16,223 nucleotides of DNA from JAXHUM01 sp034189325 (GTDB taxonomy: Bacteria; Desulfobacterota; DSM-4660; Desulfatiglandales; Desulfatiglandaceae). A model generated the notes under the pieces. The model saw nothing but the letters and a program-made list of their open reading frames with translations, ran no database searches and had not been told where the DNA came from. Both the position numbers and the translations under genes were made by a program. Within the stretch, counting starts at the first letter, position 1, and each line of letters starts with the position of its first letter. The stretch covers positions 1-16,223 of the forward strand of contig JAXHUM010000014.1 in assembly GCA_034189325.1 (NCBI GenBank), written 5' to 3'. This document shows positions 1 to 7,117 of this stretch, one piece after another.

Positions 1-610
1 TCGACAAATCGTCTGAAAGCTCTCTCAGAATCGCGTTCACCCTGTTCTGCTCCTCAAGTTCATTGGCCTGGACTTCCAAAAAAAACCGGTTATCATCAAA
101 AACATGAGACAGCTCTATGGCCTGTTCTCTCGCGACCCCGATACGCCCGGCAGAGATATGAAAAGGAATCACCCCTTTCAGGCAGGCGGACAGGGCGATA
201 AGGCCGGCATTATGGTTTTTCAGGAGCTCCATGTCCACTCTGGGATGATAATAGAATCCCTCCAGGTGGCCCAGAGTCACCAGCTTGCATAGGTTCTTGT
301 AGCCCTGTTCGTTCATTACGAGGAGTACCAGGTGGTACGCGTTGGGTTGTCCTCCGCCTGACGGAGAACGATGCCTGCGATCCCCCGGCGCCACATATAC
401 TTCACATCCGATGATCGGTTTGATCCCCGCCTTTGCAGCGGAATCGTAAAAATGGACTGCCCCAAACATGTTCCCGTGGTCTGTGATGGCAACAGAGTTC
501 ATGCCAAGGCCCTTGGCCTTTTCGAGCATCCGATCGATCCTGACGGCGCCATCCAAAAGACTGTATTCCGTATGAACATGAAGATGTGTAAATGGTTTCT
601 GATTTGACAA
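1..610 (-). CDS. dnaE: DNA polymerase III subunit alpha, N-terminal part (partial, runs off left edge)
   Basis: Replicative polymerase catalytic subunit. About 203 N-terminal residues are present out of the roughly 1,150 usual for the family; the rest lies beyond position 1. The visible part is the PHP domain: it opens with FTHLHVHTEYSLLDG (residues 7-21), then AITDHGNMFGAVHFY (about 42-56) and IIGCEVYVAP (about 66-75), all classic DnaE positions. The histidines of the PHP metal site that E. coli has lost (HLRVH, ITDF) are kept here (HLHVH, ITDH). The start is TTG at 608-610: an AGGGGA sits four bases upstream, the frame has no ATG before the upstream stop, and residue 1 then lies where DnaE proteins normally begin. 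Divergent from the kinase gene at 848 across a 237-base gap. Identity is certain; the TTG start is likely. Confidence 0.95.
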   Translation of the reverse strand, partial: MSNQKPFTHLHVHTEYSLLDGAVRIDRMLEKAKGLGMNSVAITDHGNMFGAVHFYDSAAKAGIKPIIGCEVYVAPGDRRHRSPSGGGQPNAYHLVLLVMNEQGYKNLCKLVTLGHLEGFYYHPRVDMELLKNHNAGLIALSACLKGVIPFHISAGRIGVAREQAIELSHVFDDNRFFLEVQANELEEQNRVNAILRELSDDLS

Positions 611-847
611 TGTATCCCCTAGGTGTGTTACATCTCAAAGACATGGGAAGAAAGTCGGCATACACCCTGTTTTTCCCAAGGTCTGGGAGACGCTTGCTCA
701 CTCATTGTTATGGTTTTCTCGCAGAGTTTTTACCCCTTGTAAGATATTTCGGGTCTATGTTACGGTATGTGTCCTAGATCATCAAGGCTGTTTTTTCCCG
801 GACTCCAAAATAAGATTTATCGGTGAAAGGCTGGGGAAGGATTACGA

Positions 848-2446
848 ATGAAGCAGGTCAAAGAGAGCCCCCTGAACAACAGATTGGCAAGACTGGAGAA
901 AGACAAACAGAAGCTAAAGGAAAGACTGGCCGCGCTGAAGAAGAAAAACCGGGACCTTGAAAACCAGCTGAGAGACAGATCCAGATTACTTCATGAAGTG
1001 CCGGGGGCTATCGTCTTGATTCAACATGAAAAGATTGTTTATGCAAATGAGGCTGCTGAAAAACTCTCAGGATATCCCTCTGAAGATGTTCTGAGCATGC
1101 GCTTTCTTGATTTTGTCCATCCCGACAAGAAGGAACAGATTCGGATTGTTCATCGAAGGCGCCTATCCGGAAAACCGGCACCAGGCCTCTTTGAGACCTG
1201 TCTCGTCTCTAAGCAGGGCAAGACGCTGTTTTGCGAAGTCCGGGTGGAGCAGATAAGATATCATGGTCGAAAAGCCTTTTTGGTCCATCTTATTGACCTG
1301 AGAAAGAGAAAGGAAAGAGAAAGACGGCTCATCCAATCTGAGAAGATGGAGGCCCTCAATCGCATGGCGTCAGGCGTGTACCGACCTTACCGGGACTGTT
1401 TGGACACTATGAAGGAATGTTACGATCTTGTCCTGACGCATCCATCCGATAGAAAAACGCTTCCTTCCAACACTCTAAAGAGGATCAGCAAAATAATTGA
1501 AAAAGGGGACCTCATTGTTCATCATCTCGAGGCATCTGCTGATTTTGACAAGCAGATTTCCATGCCCGTCAACTTCGATCTTAGGAAAGTGATCAAAGAG
1601 GCCGTCGAGACAACCAGACCCTTCTGGGAGCAGAACAGAGAAAGCGAAGGTCCCCTGGTTCGTTTCCGGACCTATTTACGCTCCGAGTTACAGGTGAGAG
1701 GGGATCCGGAAGAGATTAAGGAAGCCCTCGTGAGCATTATCCTGAACGCGGTTGACGCCCTGTCCGGTGATGGTGAAATTCACCTCTCCGCAGAGGAGAA
1801 CTCGGGCTTTGCCAACATATACCTCCAAGATAACGGTATTGGAATCCAGGACCAAATCAAAGGAAAGATTTTTGACCCTTTTTTTACAACCAAGGGTCAT
1901 TCCATGCCGGGCCTGGGGTTGACAATGGCCAGTTCCATTCTGGCCAGACACAAAGGTGGGATTCACCTCATAGAACGGCAGGGCCGGGGGGCGACTTTTC
2001 TTGTGAAGCTTCCTATGGCGCCGCAGAGGGCCTCATCCCACAACAACACCGTGAAAAGGGGTATCAAGGACTCACATATCATGATCGTGGGAGACGAGGA
2101 TATTGCAGGAGGCCTTCTAGTTCAACTGCTTCTGAGTAAAGGAGCGAAGGTCGCGACCGTAGCGACCCTCCGGGAGAGTTTGAGGTTATTGGTAAGGGAA
2201 AAATGCGATGTCATTCTCCTCGTTCAAAACGAATCCGGTCCCCAGAACCTAAAGACGATTCCAAAAATACGGAAAATCGATCGTAAAATACCGATTATCT
2301 TGATCAAAGGACATAAGGATCAATGGAAAAAGGAGGATTCCTATACTTCGACGGGCATGGAGCCTGATTTTGTCACAGGCATCCCATTGAACATGGACAG
2401 GATTCTGCCGCTCATTACTGAGGCGCTGGCATTAAGGATTCCCTGA
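848..2446 (+). CDS. PAS / histidine-kinase-like protein with C-terminal receiver-like domain; phosphoacceptor residues missing
   Basis: Cytoplasmic signalling protein of 532 residues with no membrane segment. Order: charged coiled coil (about 8-48), PAS domain (about 48-150), dimerisation helix (about 160-228), HATPase_c domain (about 285-390) and a receiver-like domain (about 408-530). The ATP-binding boxes look intact: N box with N300, DNGIGI (328-333), FDPFFTTK (342-349) and GLGL (355-358). The H box reads EKMEALNRMASGVYRPY; aligned to the usual EKMEALGRLAGGVAHDF, the histidine is replaced by R179. The receiver-like part lacks the phospho-aspartate (V459 in CDVILLV) and the conserved lysine (I512 in TGIPL). 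It should therefore not autophosphorylate in the usual way, although it may still bind ATP. The start has AAGGA six bases upstream. It lies two bases before rarA, so the two are probably co-transcribed. Domain assignment is firm; function is unknown. Confidence 0.9.
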   Translation: MKQVKESPLNNRLARLEKDKQKLKERLAALKKKNRDLENQLRDRSRLLHEVPGAIVLIQHEKIVYANEAAEKLSGYPSEDVLSMRFLDFVHPDKKEQIRIVHRRRLSGKPAPGLFETCLVSKQGKTLFCEVRVEQIRYHGRKAFLVHLIDLRKRKERERRLIQSEKMEALNRMASGVYRPYRDCLDTMKECYDLVLTHPSDRKTLPSNTLKRISKIIEKGDLIVHHLEASADFDKQISMPVNFDLRKVIKEAVETTRPFWEQNRESEGPLVRFRTYLRSELQVRGDPEEIKEALVSIILNAVDALSGDGEIHLSAEENSGFANIYLQDNGIGIQDQIKGKIFDPFFTTKGHSMPGLGLTMASSILARHKGGIHLIERQGRGATFLVKLPMAPQRASSHNNTVKRGIKDSHIMIVGDEDIAGGLLVQLLLSKGAKVATVATLRESLRLLVREKCDVILLVQNESGPQNLKTIPKIRKIDRKIPIILIKGHKDQWKKEDSYTSTGMEPDFVTGIPLNMDRILPLITEALALRIP

Positions 2447-2448
2447 GC

Positions 2449-3774
2449 ATGGGCAGGACCTCACCAGACCCTGATACGCCTCTTGCCGAGAGGATGAGAC
2501 CGGGAATTTTGGAGGATGTTGTCGGGCAGACTCACATCATTGGGCCGGGGAGCCTCCTTGAAAGAGCGGTGAGAAGTGGTCAACTATTCTCAGTCGTATT
2601 CTGGGGCCCTCCAGGATCCGGAAAGACCACCCTTGCCAGGCTGTTGGGTCAATATACGAAACTTACTTTTCAGGCCTTTTCCGCCGTCACCTCCGGCGTA
2701 AAAGAACTCCGACAAATTGTCAGTGAGGCAGAGACTCACAAGCAGGCCACAGGCAGGGCCACCATCCTGTTTGTGGATGAAATCCACCGCTTCAACAAGT
2801 CTCAGCAGGATGCTTTTTTGCCCCATGTGGAAAGCGGTCTTATTATCCTGATCGGCGCGACCACTCAAAACCCTTCCTTTGAGGTCATTCCCCCACTCCT
2901 ATCTCGGGTGAGAGTGATGATTCTCAATCCGCTCGGGAACAAAGACCTGGAGGCTGTCCTTCTCAACGCCCTTCAAGACGAAGAAAAAGGCCTGGGCCAT
3001 CTCAACATCGAAATCGAGAGAGAGGCTCTCGATTACCTTGTTCATATAGCCCATGGAGATGCCCGTGTGGCCTTGAACAATCTGGAGGCGGCAGCTAACC
3101 ACGTTGTGGGGTCCGGAACCGTGGGTTCTCTGATTGACCTTGATACTGTTGAAAAGGTGCTGAATAGAAAGGTCCTTACCTACGACAAGGATGGGGAGGA
3201 GCACTATAATCTCATTTCAGCCTTTCACAAGAGCATGAGAGGCGGTGACCCCCAAGCATCCGTCTACTGGCTTTACAGGATGCTCAGGGCCGGAGAAGAC
3301 CCCCTTTTTGTGGCAAGGAGGATGATCCGTTTTGCTTCGGAAGATGTGGGTCTTGCAGACCCGAATGCCTTGCCCATAGCCCTTGCGGCCTTTGATGCAT
3401 GGCAAAAGGTCGGTCCACCGGAAGCCAGCTTAGCTCTTTCACAGGCCGCAGTATATCTGGCTTCCGCACCCAAGAGCAATGCCCTCTATCTGGCGGAAAA
3501 GGCCGTGGATAAAGAGATCCAAGAGAGCGGTCCCAGGCCGGTTCCTTTGCATATCAGAAACGCGCCCACAGGGCTCATGAAAAAGCTGGGTTACGGGAAA
3601 GGCTATCTCTATCCTCACAACTACCCCGATGGGTGGGTCCAACAGGAGTATCTGCCCTCAGGCATGAAAAATCGTCTGTTTTACCGTCCAACCAATAGAG
3701 GATTCGAAAGGGAAATAAGAAGGAGAGTGCAAGGGAAGAAAGACTTCAAGCATCGCCGTCCATCCAATGGATGA
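2449..3774 (+). CDS. rarA: Replication-associated recombination protein A (AAA+ ATPase)
   Basis: RarA/MgsA, a clamp-loader-like AAA+ ATPase acting at stalled replication forks and gaps, usually with SSB. It has 441 residues, close to E. coli RarA (447). Visible motifs: RMRPGILEDVVGQ near the N-terminus (15-27), Walker A GPPGSGKTT (53-61), Walker B ILFVDEIHRF (106-115), a sensor-1 region GATTQNPSF (136-144) and an arginine-finger region LLSRVRV (150-156). The C-terminal helical and tetramerisation part includes MRGGDPQASVYWLYRML and IRFASEDVGLADPNAL, which are family hallmarks. The ATG follows the kinase TGA by two bases and has an AAGGA ten bases upstream, so it is likely translated from a shared mRNA. 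Its last 29 bases overlap the convergent nitroreductase gene. Confidence 0.96.
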   Translation: MGRTSPDPDTPLAERMRPGILEDVVGQTHIIGPGSLLERAVRSGQLFSVVFWGPPGSGKTTLARLLGQYTKLTFQAFSAVTSGVKELRQIVSEAETHKQATGRATILFVDEIHRFNKSQQDAFLPHVESGLIILIGATTQNPSFEVIPPLLSRVRVMILNPLGNKDLEAVLLNALQDEEKGLGHLNIEIEREALDYLVHIAHGDARVALNNLEAAANHVVGSGTVGSLIDLDTVEKVLNRKVLTYDKDGEEHYNLISAFHKSMRGGDPQASVYWLYRMLRAGEDPLFVARRMIRFASEDVGLADPNALPIALAAFDAWQKVGPPEASLALSQAAVYLASAPKSNALYLAEKAVDKEIQESGPRPVPLHIRNAPTGLMKKLGYGKGYLYPHNYPDGWVQQEYLPSGMKNRLFYRPTNRGFEREIRRRVQGKKDFKHRRPSNG

Positions 3775-4252
3775 TGGTTTCACCCACCGGTTTTCTGCTT
3801 CCCTCCCTCGTTTGGGCTGGATACCCCAAAGCGATAACGGCCATAAGCTCACAAGTGTCCGGAACGGCAAGTATTTTTTCAACGGACTCCCTGTTTTTAA
3901 GGATCTCGCCCATCCAGACGCCCCCTAATCCGAGATGATGGATAGTCAGCAGCATATTCTGGATACACGCACCAACGGCCTGGATATCCTTTACACGATC
4001 ATACTGTAGAGAAGAGTCGAGGAATACGGCAATCAGTACAGGAGCGCTCTCAATAATCTTCGAAAATCTCGTCTTTTTGGAGAGTTTTTCCCTTATATCT
4101 CTATCCCTGACAACGACGAATTTCCATGGCTGATTGTTATGCCCGGAGGGTGCCCATGTGCCCATTTCAACAATCTGGCGGATGACTCTGTCATCAACGT
4201 TGTCCGTGGTAAATTTTCGGATACTTCGGCGAGTCATAATCTCTTTTATCAT
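3746..4252 (-). CDS. Nitroreductase family FMN-dependent oxidoreductase
   Basis: Small flavoenzyme of 168 residues, the short class of the family. It should bind FMN and use NAD(P)H to reduce nitro compounds, quinones or similar acceptors; the real substrate cannot be read from sequence. FMN-binding signatures: MTRRSIRKF (6-14), APSGHNNQPW (34-43), then the dimer-core helix AVGACIQNMLL and a GVWMGE loop. Near the end, VIALGYPAQ is the usual strand before the C-terminal FMN-contacting basic residues (REGSRKP). The ATG has a strong AGGAGG five bases upstream. The 3' end overlaps rarA by 29 bases in convergent orientation, so no room is left for a separate terminator. Confidence 0.93.
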   Translation of the reverse strand: MIKEIMTRRSIRKFTTDNVDDRVIRQIVEMGTWAPSGHNNQPWKFVVVRDRDIREKLSKKTRFSKIIESAPVLIAVFLDSSLQYDRVKDIQAVGACIQNMLLTIHHLGLGGVWMGEILKNRESVEKILAVPDTCELMAVIALGYPAQTREGSRKPVGETIIHWMDGDA

Positions 4253-4351
4253 ACCAGCCTCCTGGGAAGGGCATCAAATCCCTCTCTCAATTCCATATTC
4301 TCCCTTTCGATCCTAATACGCAGCTTTGTTTTGATCGTCAAACCCTCTGCT

Positions 4352-5083
4352 TCATAGGGGTGGAGTCCATTTTCCGGTAAATCCATCGTAGGACCAACAA
4401 CCTTCAAGCGCCTTTCTGGATGTGTACTGGGGGTTTTCAGTCCACAGGACCATCTGTCTCCTGGCCTCCGCCAGTTCCTTGAATTTCTCGTTATCTCCTC
4501 CGACATCGGGGTGATAGACCTTGGCCATCTTTCTGTAAGCGGATTCTATCCGAACAACACTACAATCAGCAAAAAGGGCTTCCCTATCCAGGTTTAGGAT
4601 TTTGAGAGAGGCGTTTTCGTGTTTGGAGAGTCTTGGTCTGATATTTCTTTCAGGTTTAATACTCTCCAGGCTTGTGCTCTTCTGACAGTTCTTTCTCAAG
4701 ATCAAGAAAGTTGCATAGCTTTTAGAATTGTTGTTGTCCACCAGGTCATGCCATTCTTCTCCGTACTGAAGAACAAGAAACTTAAGGTCGTTGGCGGGCT
4801 TACTGCCTATAGTCCTCGTGGTAACAAATCGTGAAATCTCGTCTGAACACACGGGTAGGACGTCGAGGACAACGTGAGTCGTGGAAAAGGAAAAAGCAGC
4901 GTATCGGGTATTGAAAGTCCTCAACAGACCTTTTGAAAGCGAAAGAACCCAGTCGATCTGCTGTCGGCACTCCTTTGTGCAATACCGTCTTCCAGGCTTA
5001 ATATGATTCGTCCCGCATGAAATGCATTTTCGTTTAGAGGGAGTCCTGGCTCTGCTTTGTATGATTTCAATTGTGTGTGTCAT
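4352..5083 (-). CDS. Zinc-finger and C-terminal J-domain protein
   Basis: 243 residues, not a recognised named protein. Residues 20-39 form a compact four-cysteine knuckle (C20-x2-C23 and C35-x3-C39, with GRRYCTKECR), like small treble-clef fingers. A middle region of about 110 residues is unassigned. A J domain follows at about 155-215: an aspartate- and leucine-rich helix I region (ILNLDREALFADC), helix II SAYRKMAKVY, the diagnostic HPD at 191-193 in YHPDVGGDNEKFKEL, then helix III. HPD is the residue set that stimulates DnaK ATPase, so it probably acts as an Hsp70 co-chaperone for an unknown client. In canonical DnaJ the J domain is N-terminal; here it is near the C-terminus. The ATG lacks a clear ribosome binding site, and an internal start is possible. 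It lies 99 bases upstream of the nitroreductase gene. Confidence 0.8.
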   Translation of the reverse strand: MTHTIEIIQSRARTPSKRKCISCGTNHIKPGRRYCTKECRQQIDWVLSLSKGLLRTFNTRYAAFSFSTTHVVLDVLPVCSDEISRFVTTRTIGSKPANDLKFLVLQYGEEWHDLVDNNNSKSYATFLILRKNCQKSTSLESIKPERNIRPRLSKHENASLKILNLDREALFADCSVVRIESAYRKMAKVYHPDVGGDNEKFKELAEARRQMVLWTENPQYTSRKALEGCWSYDGFTGKWTPPL

Positions 5084-5252
5084 ATTCGATCAACCGACAT
5101 ACAACCGGCTTCGGCAAAAAAAATATGCCTTCATAAAAAAACAGCAGTAAAATATCCCCGAATGATTATGAGGTCATCTCACCTGGACGGATGAGTTTTA
5201 GACAGAACGGGACAATACTTTAGCCTAAATCGGCTGAGCAATCAAGGGAATC

Positions 5253-6206
5253 CTAGAGTTCTTCCGGGGGGAAGGGGACAACATCATCAATGACATTCGT
5301 ATTGATAAACAGCATGGCCAATCTGTCCAAACCAAGCGCTATTCCCGCAGCCTCGGGCATATGTTGGAGGGCCACGAGAAATTTCTCAGGCATCGGATAG
5401 ACCGGTTTCCCCTTGGCTTGCCTTACCTGCCGGTCTCTTTCAAACCTGGAGATCTGCTCCAAAGGATCGGTCAGTTCCGAAAACCCGTTGGCCAGCTCCA
5501 ATCCGCCGATATAAACCTCGAATCTCTCAGCATATCCGGGATCACGCGCTTTCAGACGGGCCAAAGAGGCCAGACAAGCCGGATAATCGCATAAGAGAAC
5601 CGGCCTCTCCAGTCCCAAGTTCGGTTCAATCTCCTGTGCCATGATTTCATCGAAGCGCCCATTTTCGAGTGCCCTCTCCAGGGAAATCGGCGCGAAGCGA
5701 TCAAACGATTCCTCCACAGTGACTCTGTCCCATGGGGTATCCAGGCTGATGAATCGCCCCTGGTAATGGATAGCCCTATTTTTTCCTAGCCCGTCCGACA
5801 CATGGAGTATCAGGCTTTCACACTCCTCCATGAGCGTTTTGTATCCTATTTGAGACCTGTACCACTCAAGAAGGGTAAACTCCGGCAGGTGAAGGTTCCC
5901 CCGTTCACCTGAACGGAAGCATTTGGCAATCTGAAAAATCTTCGGATATCCTGCCGCCAGGACCCGTTTCATATATAATTCGGGTGACGTGTGAAGATAT
6001 CCGCCATCAGCGGCAATGGCCTCGATATGAGGCTCGGGGGGAGGGGCTGGGATCAGTTGGGGGGTTTCAATCTCAAGGTAATCCCGTTCTGCAAAAAAAT
6101 TGCGGATTATCTGGACCATCCTGGCACGGAGCCACAGATGACGTCTCTTTTTTGCCAGCCCTTTCAGTTCATCGGAACAGAGACTAGTCCTTGACACGAG
6201 TGACAT
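5253..6206 (-). CDS. epmA: EF-P lysine lysyltransferase (PoxA/GenX/EpmA), class II LysRS paralogue
   Basis: Attaches (R)-beta-lysine or lysine to the conserved lysine of EF-P, using ATP. At 317 residues it is a catalytic core only, with no anticodon-binding domain, which separates it from LysRS. Class II motifs are visible: the motif 1 region ERDYLEIETPQL, TSPELYMKRVLAAG, motif 2 KCFRSGERGNLHLPEFTLLEWYR region, ERFEVYIGGLELANGFSEL, and motif 3 GIALGLDRLAML near the C-terminus. The frame extends to a TTG at 6227, but the ATG at 6206 is preferred because a GAGGA lies nine bases upstream and the extra seven residues match nothing expected. Overlaps the 3' end of efp by 23 bases, so the modifying enzyme and its substrate are translationally linked. 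EpmB, which makes beta-lysine, is not in the window. Confidence 0.95.
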   Translation of the reverse strand: MSLVSRTSLCSDELKGLAKKRRHLWLRARMVQIIRNFFAERDYLEIETPQLIPAPPPEPHIEAIAADGGYLHTSPELYMKRVLAAGYPKIFQIAKCFRSGERGNLHLPEFTLLEWYRSQIGYKTLMEECESLILHVSDGLGKNRAIHYQGRFISLDTPWDRVTVEESFDRFAPISLERALENGRFDEIMAQEIEPNLGLERPVLLCDYPACLASLARLKARDPGYAERFEVYIGGLELANGFSELTDPLEQISRFERDRQVRQAKGKPVYPMPEKFLVALQHMPEAAGIALGLDRLAMLFINTNVIDDVVPFPPEEL

Positions 6207-6759
6207 ACTCCCCGGTCCTCGTGTCAATGGTGATCCTGTCGTTTTCCTGGATAAAGGGAGGGACCCTCAAGGTGTATCCCGTTTCCACCGTTATTGGCTT
6301 TGAATCACCTGCCACAGAGTCCCCTTTTGCCCAGGGATCAGCCTTGGTCACCCTCATGTCCACGAAATTCGGCAGAGTGATGCCTATGGCCTGATTGTCA
6401 AAAAAGAGGATATCTATTTCCAGATTGTCTATAAGGAAATTCTTGGCGTCCCCCACCTGCTCGGCAGTGAGAAAGGACTGCTCGTAGGTCTCCGTATCCA
6501 TAAAACAGTACTCATTCTCCTGGCTGTAAAGGAATTGAGTCCTTCTTTCTTCCATTACGGCAGGCTCAAAAGTATCTCCTGACCTGTATGTACGGTCCAT
6601 GGTCATTCCGGTAATCATGTTTTTCAGTCTGCAACGATAAAGGGACTGTCCCTTGCCCGGTTTCGAGAATTGAAACTCGGTGATTGCATATGGTTCATTG
6701 TCGATCTGAATCTTCAATCCTTTTCTCAAGTCACTTGCGTTGTACAATCTATTTTCCAT
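6184..6759 (-). CDS. efp: Translation elongation factor P
   Basis: EF-P binds between the P and E sites of the ribosome and relieves stalling at polyproline stretches. Full length (191 residues) with three beta-barrel domains: KOW-like N-domain, OB domain II and the C-terminal OB domain ending ITIDTRTGEYVTRVKD. The modified loop reads FSKPGKGQSL with K36 at the tip, the same PGKGQ as the E. coli protein that is lysylated at K34; the overlapping epmA supports that chemistry here. The annotated ATG has only an AGGA touching it. A TTG four codons further in (6747) would give MYNASDLRKGLKI, the usual family N-terminus, with AAGGA eleven bases upstream, so the true start may be TTG. A small hairpin lies 60-80 bases upstream of the start (6819-6837). 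Confidence 0.97.
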   Translation of the reverse strand: MENRLYNASDLRKGLKIQIDNEPYAITEFQFSKPGKGQSLYRCRLKNMITGMTMDRTYRSGDTFEPAVMEERRTQFLYSQENEYCFMDTETYEQSFLTAEQVGDAKNFLIDNLEIDILFFDNQAIGITLPNFVDMRVTKADPWAKGDSVAGDSKPITVETGYTLRVPPFIQENDRITIDTRTGEYVTRVKD

Positions 6760-7117
6760 CCTTTCTTCTTTTCCAGCAAGACAATGTCTTCCGTTTCGCT
6801 GGTTATATTGTTTGAACCGGCTTATGCGTATAAGGCCTATTGTCTTCTTGTCTGAAATGCCTCATTTACACTGATTGATTTCATAACCTTGTATGGAGGC
6901 TTTAGAAACAGCTATTAGCCCATATAAAGAATTCGGAAGAAAATCAAGGAAAATGCCCCTGACAAGGATAAGGCATTCCTCAGGGGGCAGGAGCCTTTTT
7001 CCCAAAAACTCTAAGGCCCATGACCAGCTTCCTCAGGCATTTTCAGATGGAGCGCCTATTGCCATTTGACAGGCAGAGTCTGCCATCCGAAAAATATGTG
7101 CCGGCCCGACGCATATT
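6760..7117. other. 358-base gap between efp and the channel gene
   Basis: No gene is supported here. It should hold the efp promoter (minus strand) and the 3' end of the channel transcript. Two structures stand out: a 7-bp bulged hairpin at 6819-6837 (GGCTTAT against ATAAGGCC, GCGT loop) in the efp leader, and a hairpin plus T-run at 6972-7000 listed separately. No convincing -35/-10 pair for efp could be fixed by eye. Confidence 0.5.
6972..7000 (+). terminator. Terminator-like hairpin with T5, oriented on the plus strand
   Basis: GGC(at)TCCT pairs with AGGAGCC around an eight-base loop, followed by TTTTT at 6996-7000. As a terminator it would act on plus-strand transcripts, yet both flanking genes are on the minus strand. 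It may serve as a bidirectional 3' structure for the channel mRNA or end an unseen plus-strand RNA. The stem has a two-base bulge, so the call is weak. Confidence 0.3.

Noticed and set aside
402..701. 99-residue minus-strand ORF
   Set aside because: Overlaps dnaE in a different frame on the same strand; the dnaE frame has clear family motifs, so this is a shadow.
4249..4506. 85-residue minus-strand ORF between the J-domain and nitroreductase genes
   Set aside because: Mostly overlaps the J-domain coding sequence in another frame; no family resemblance, and its end overlaps the nitroreductase start.
6207..6227. TTG start extending EpmA by seven residues
   Set aside because: The ATG at 6206 has a better-spaced GAGGA, and the extra residues do not match the family N-terminus.
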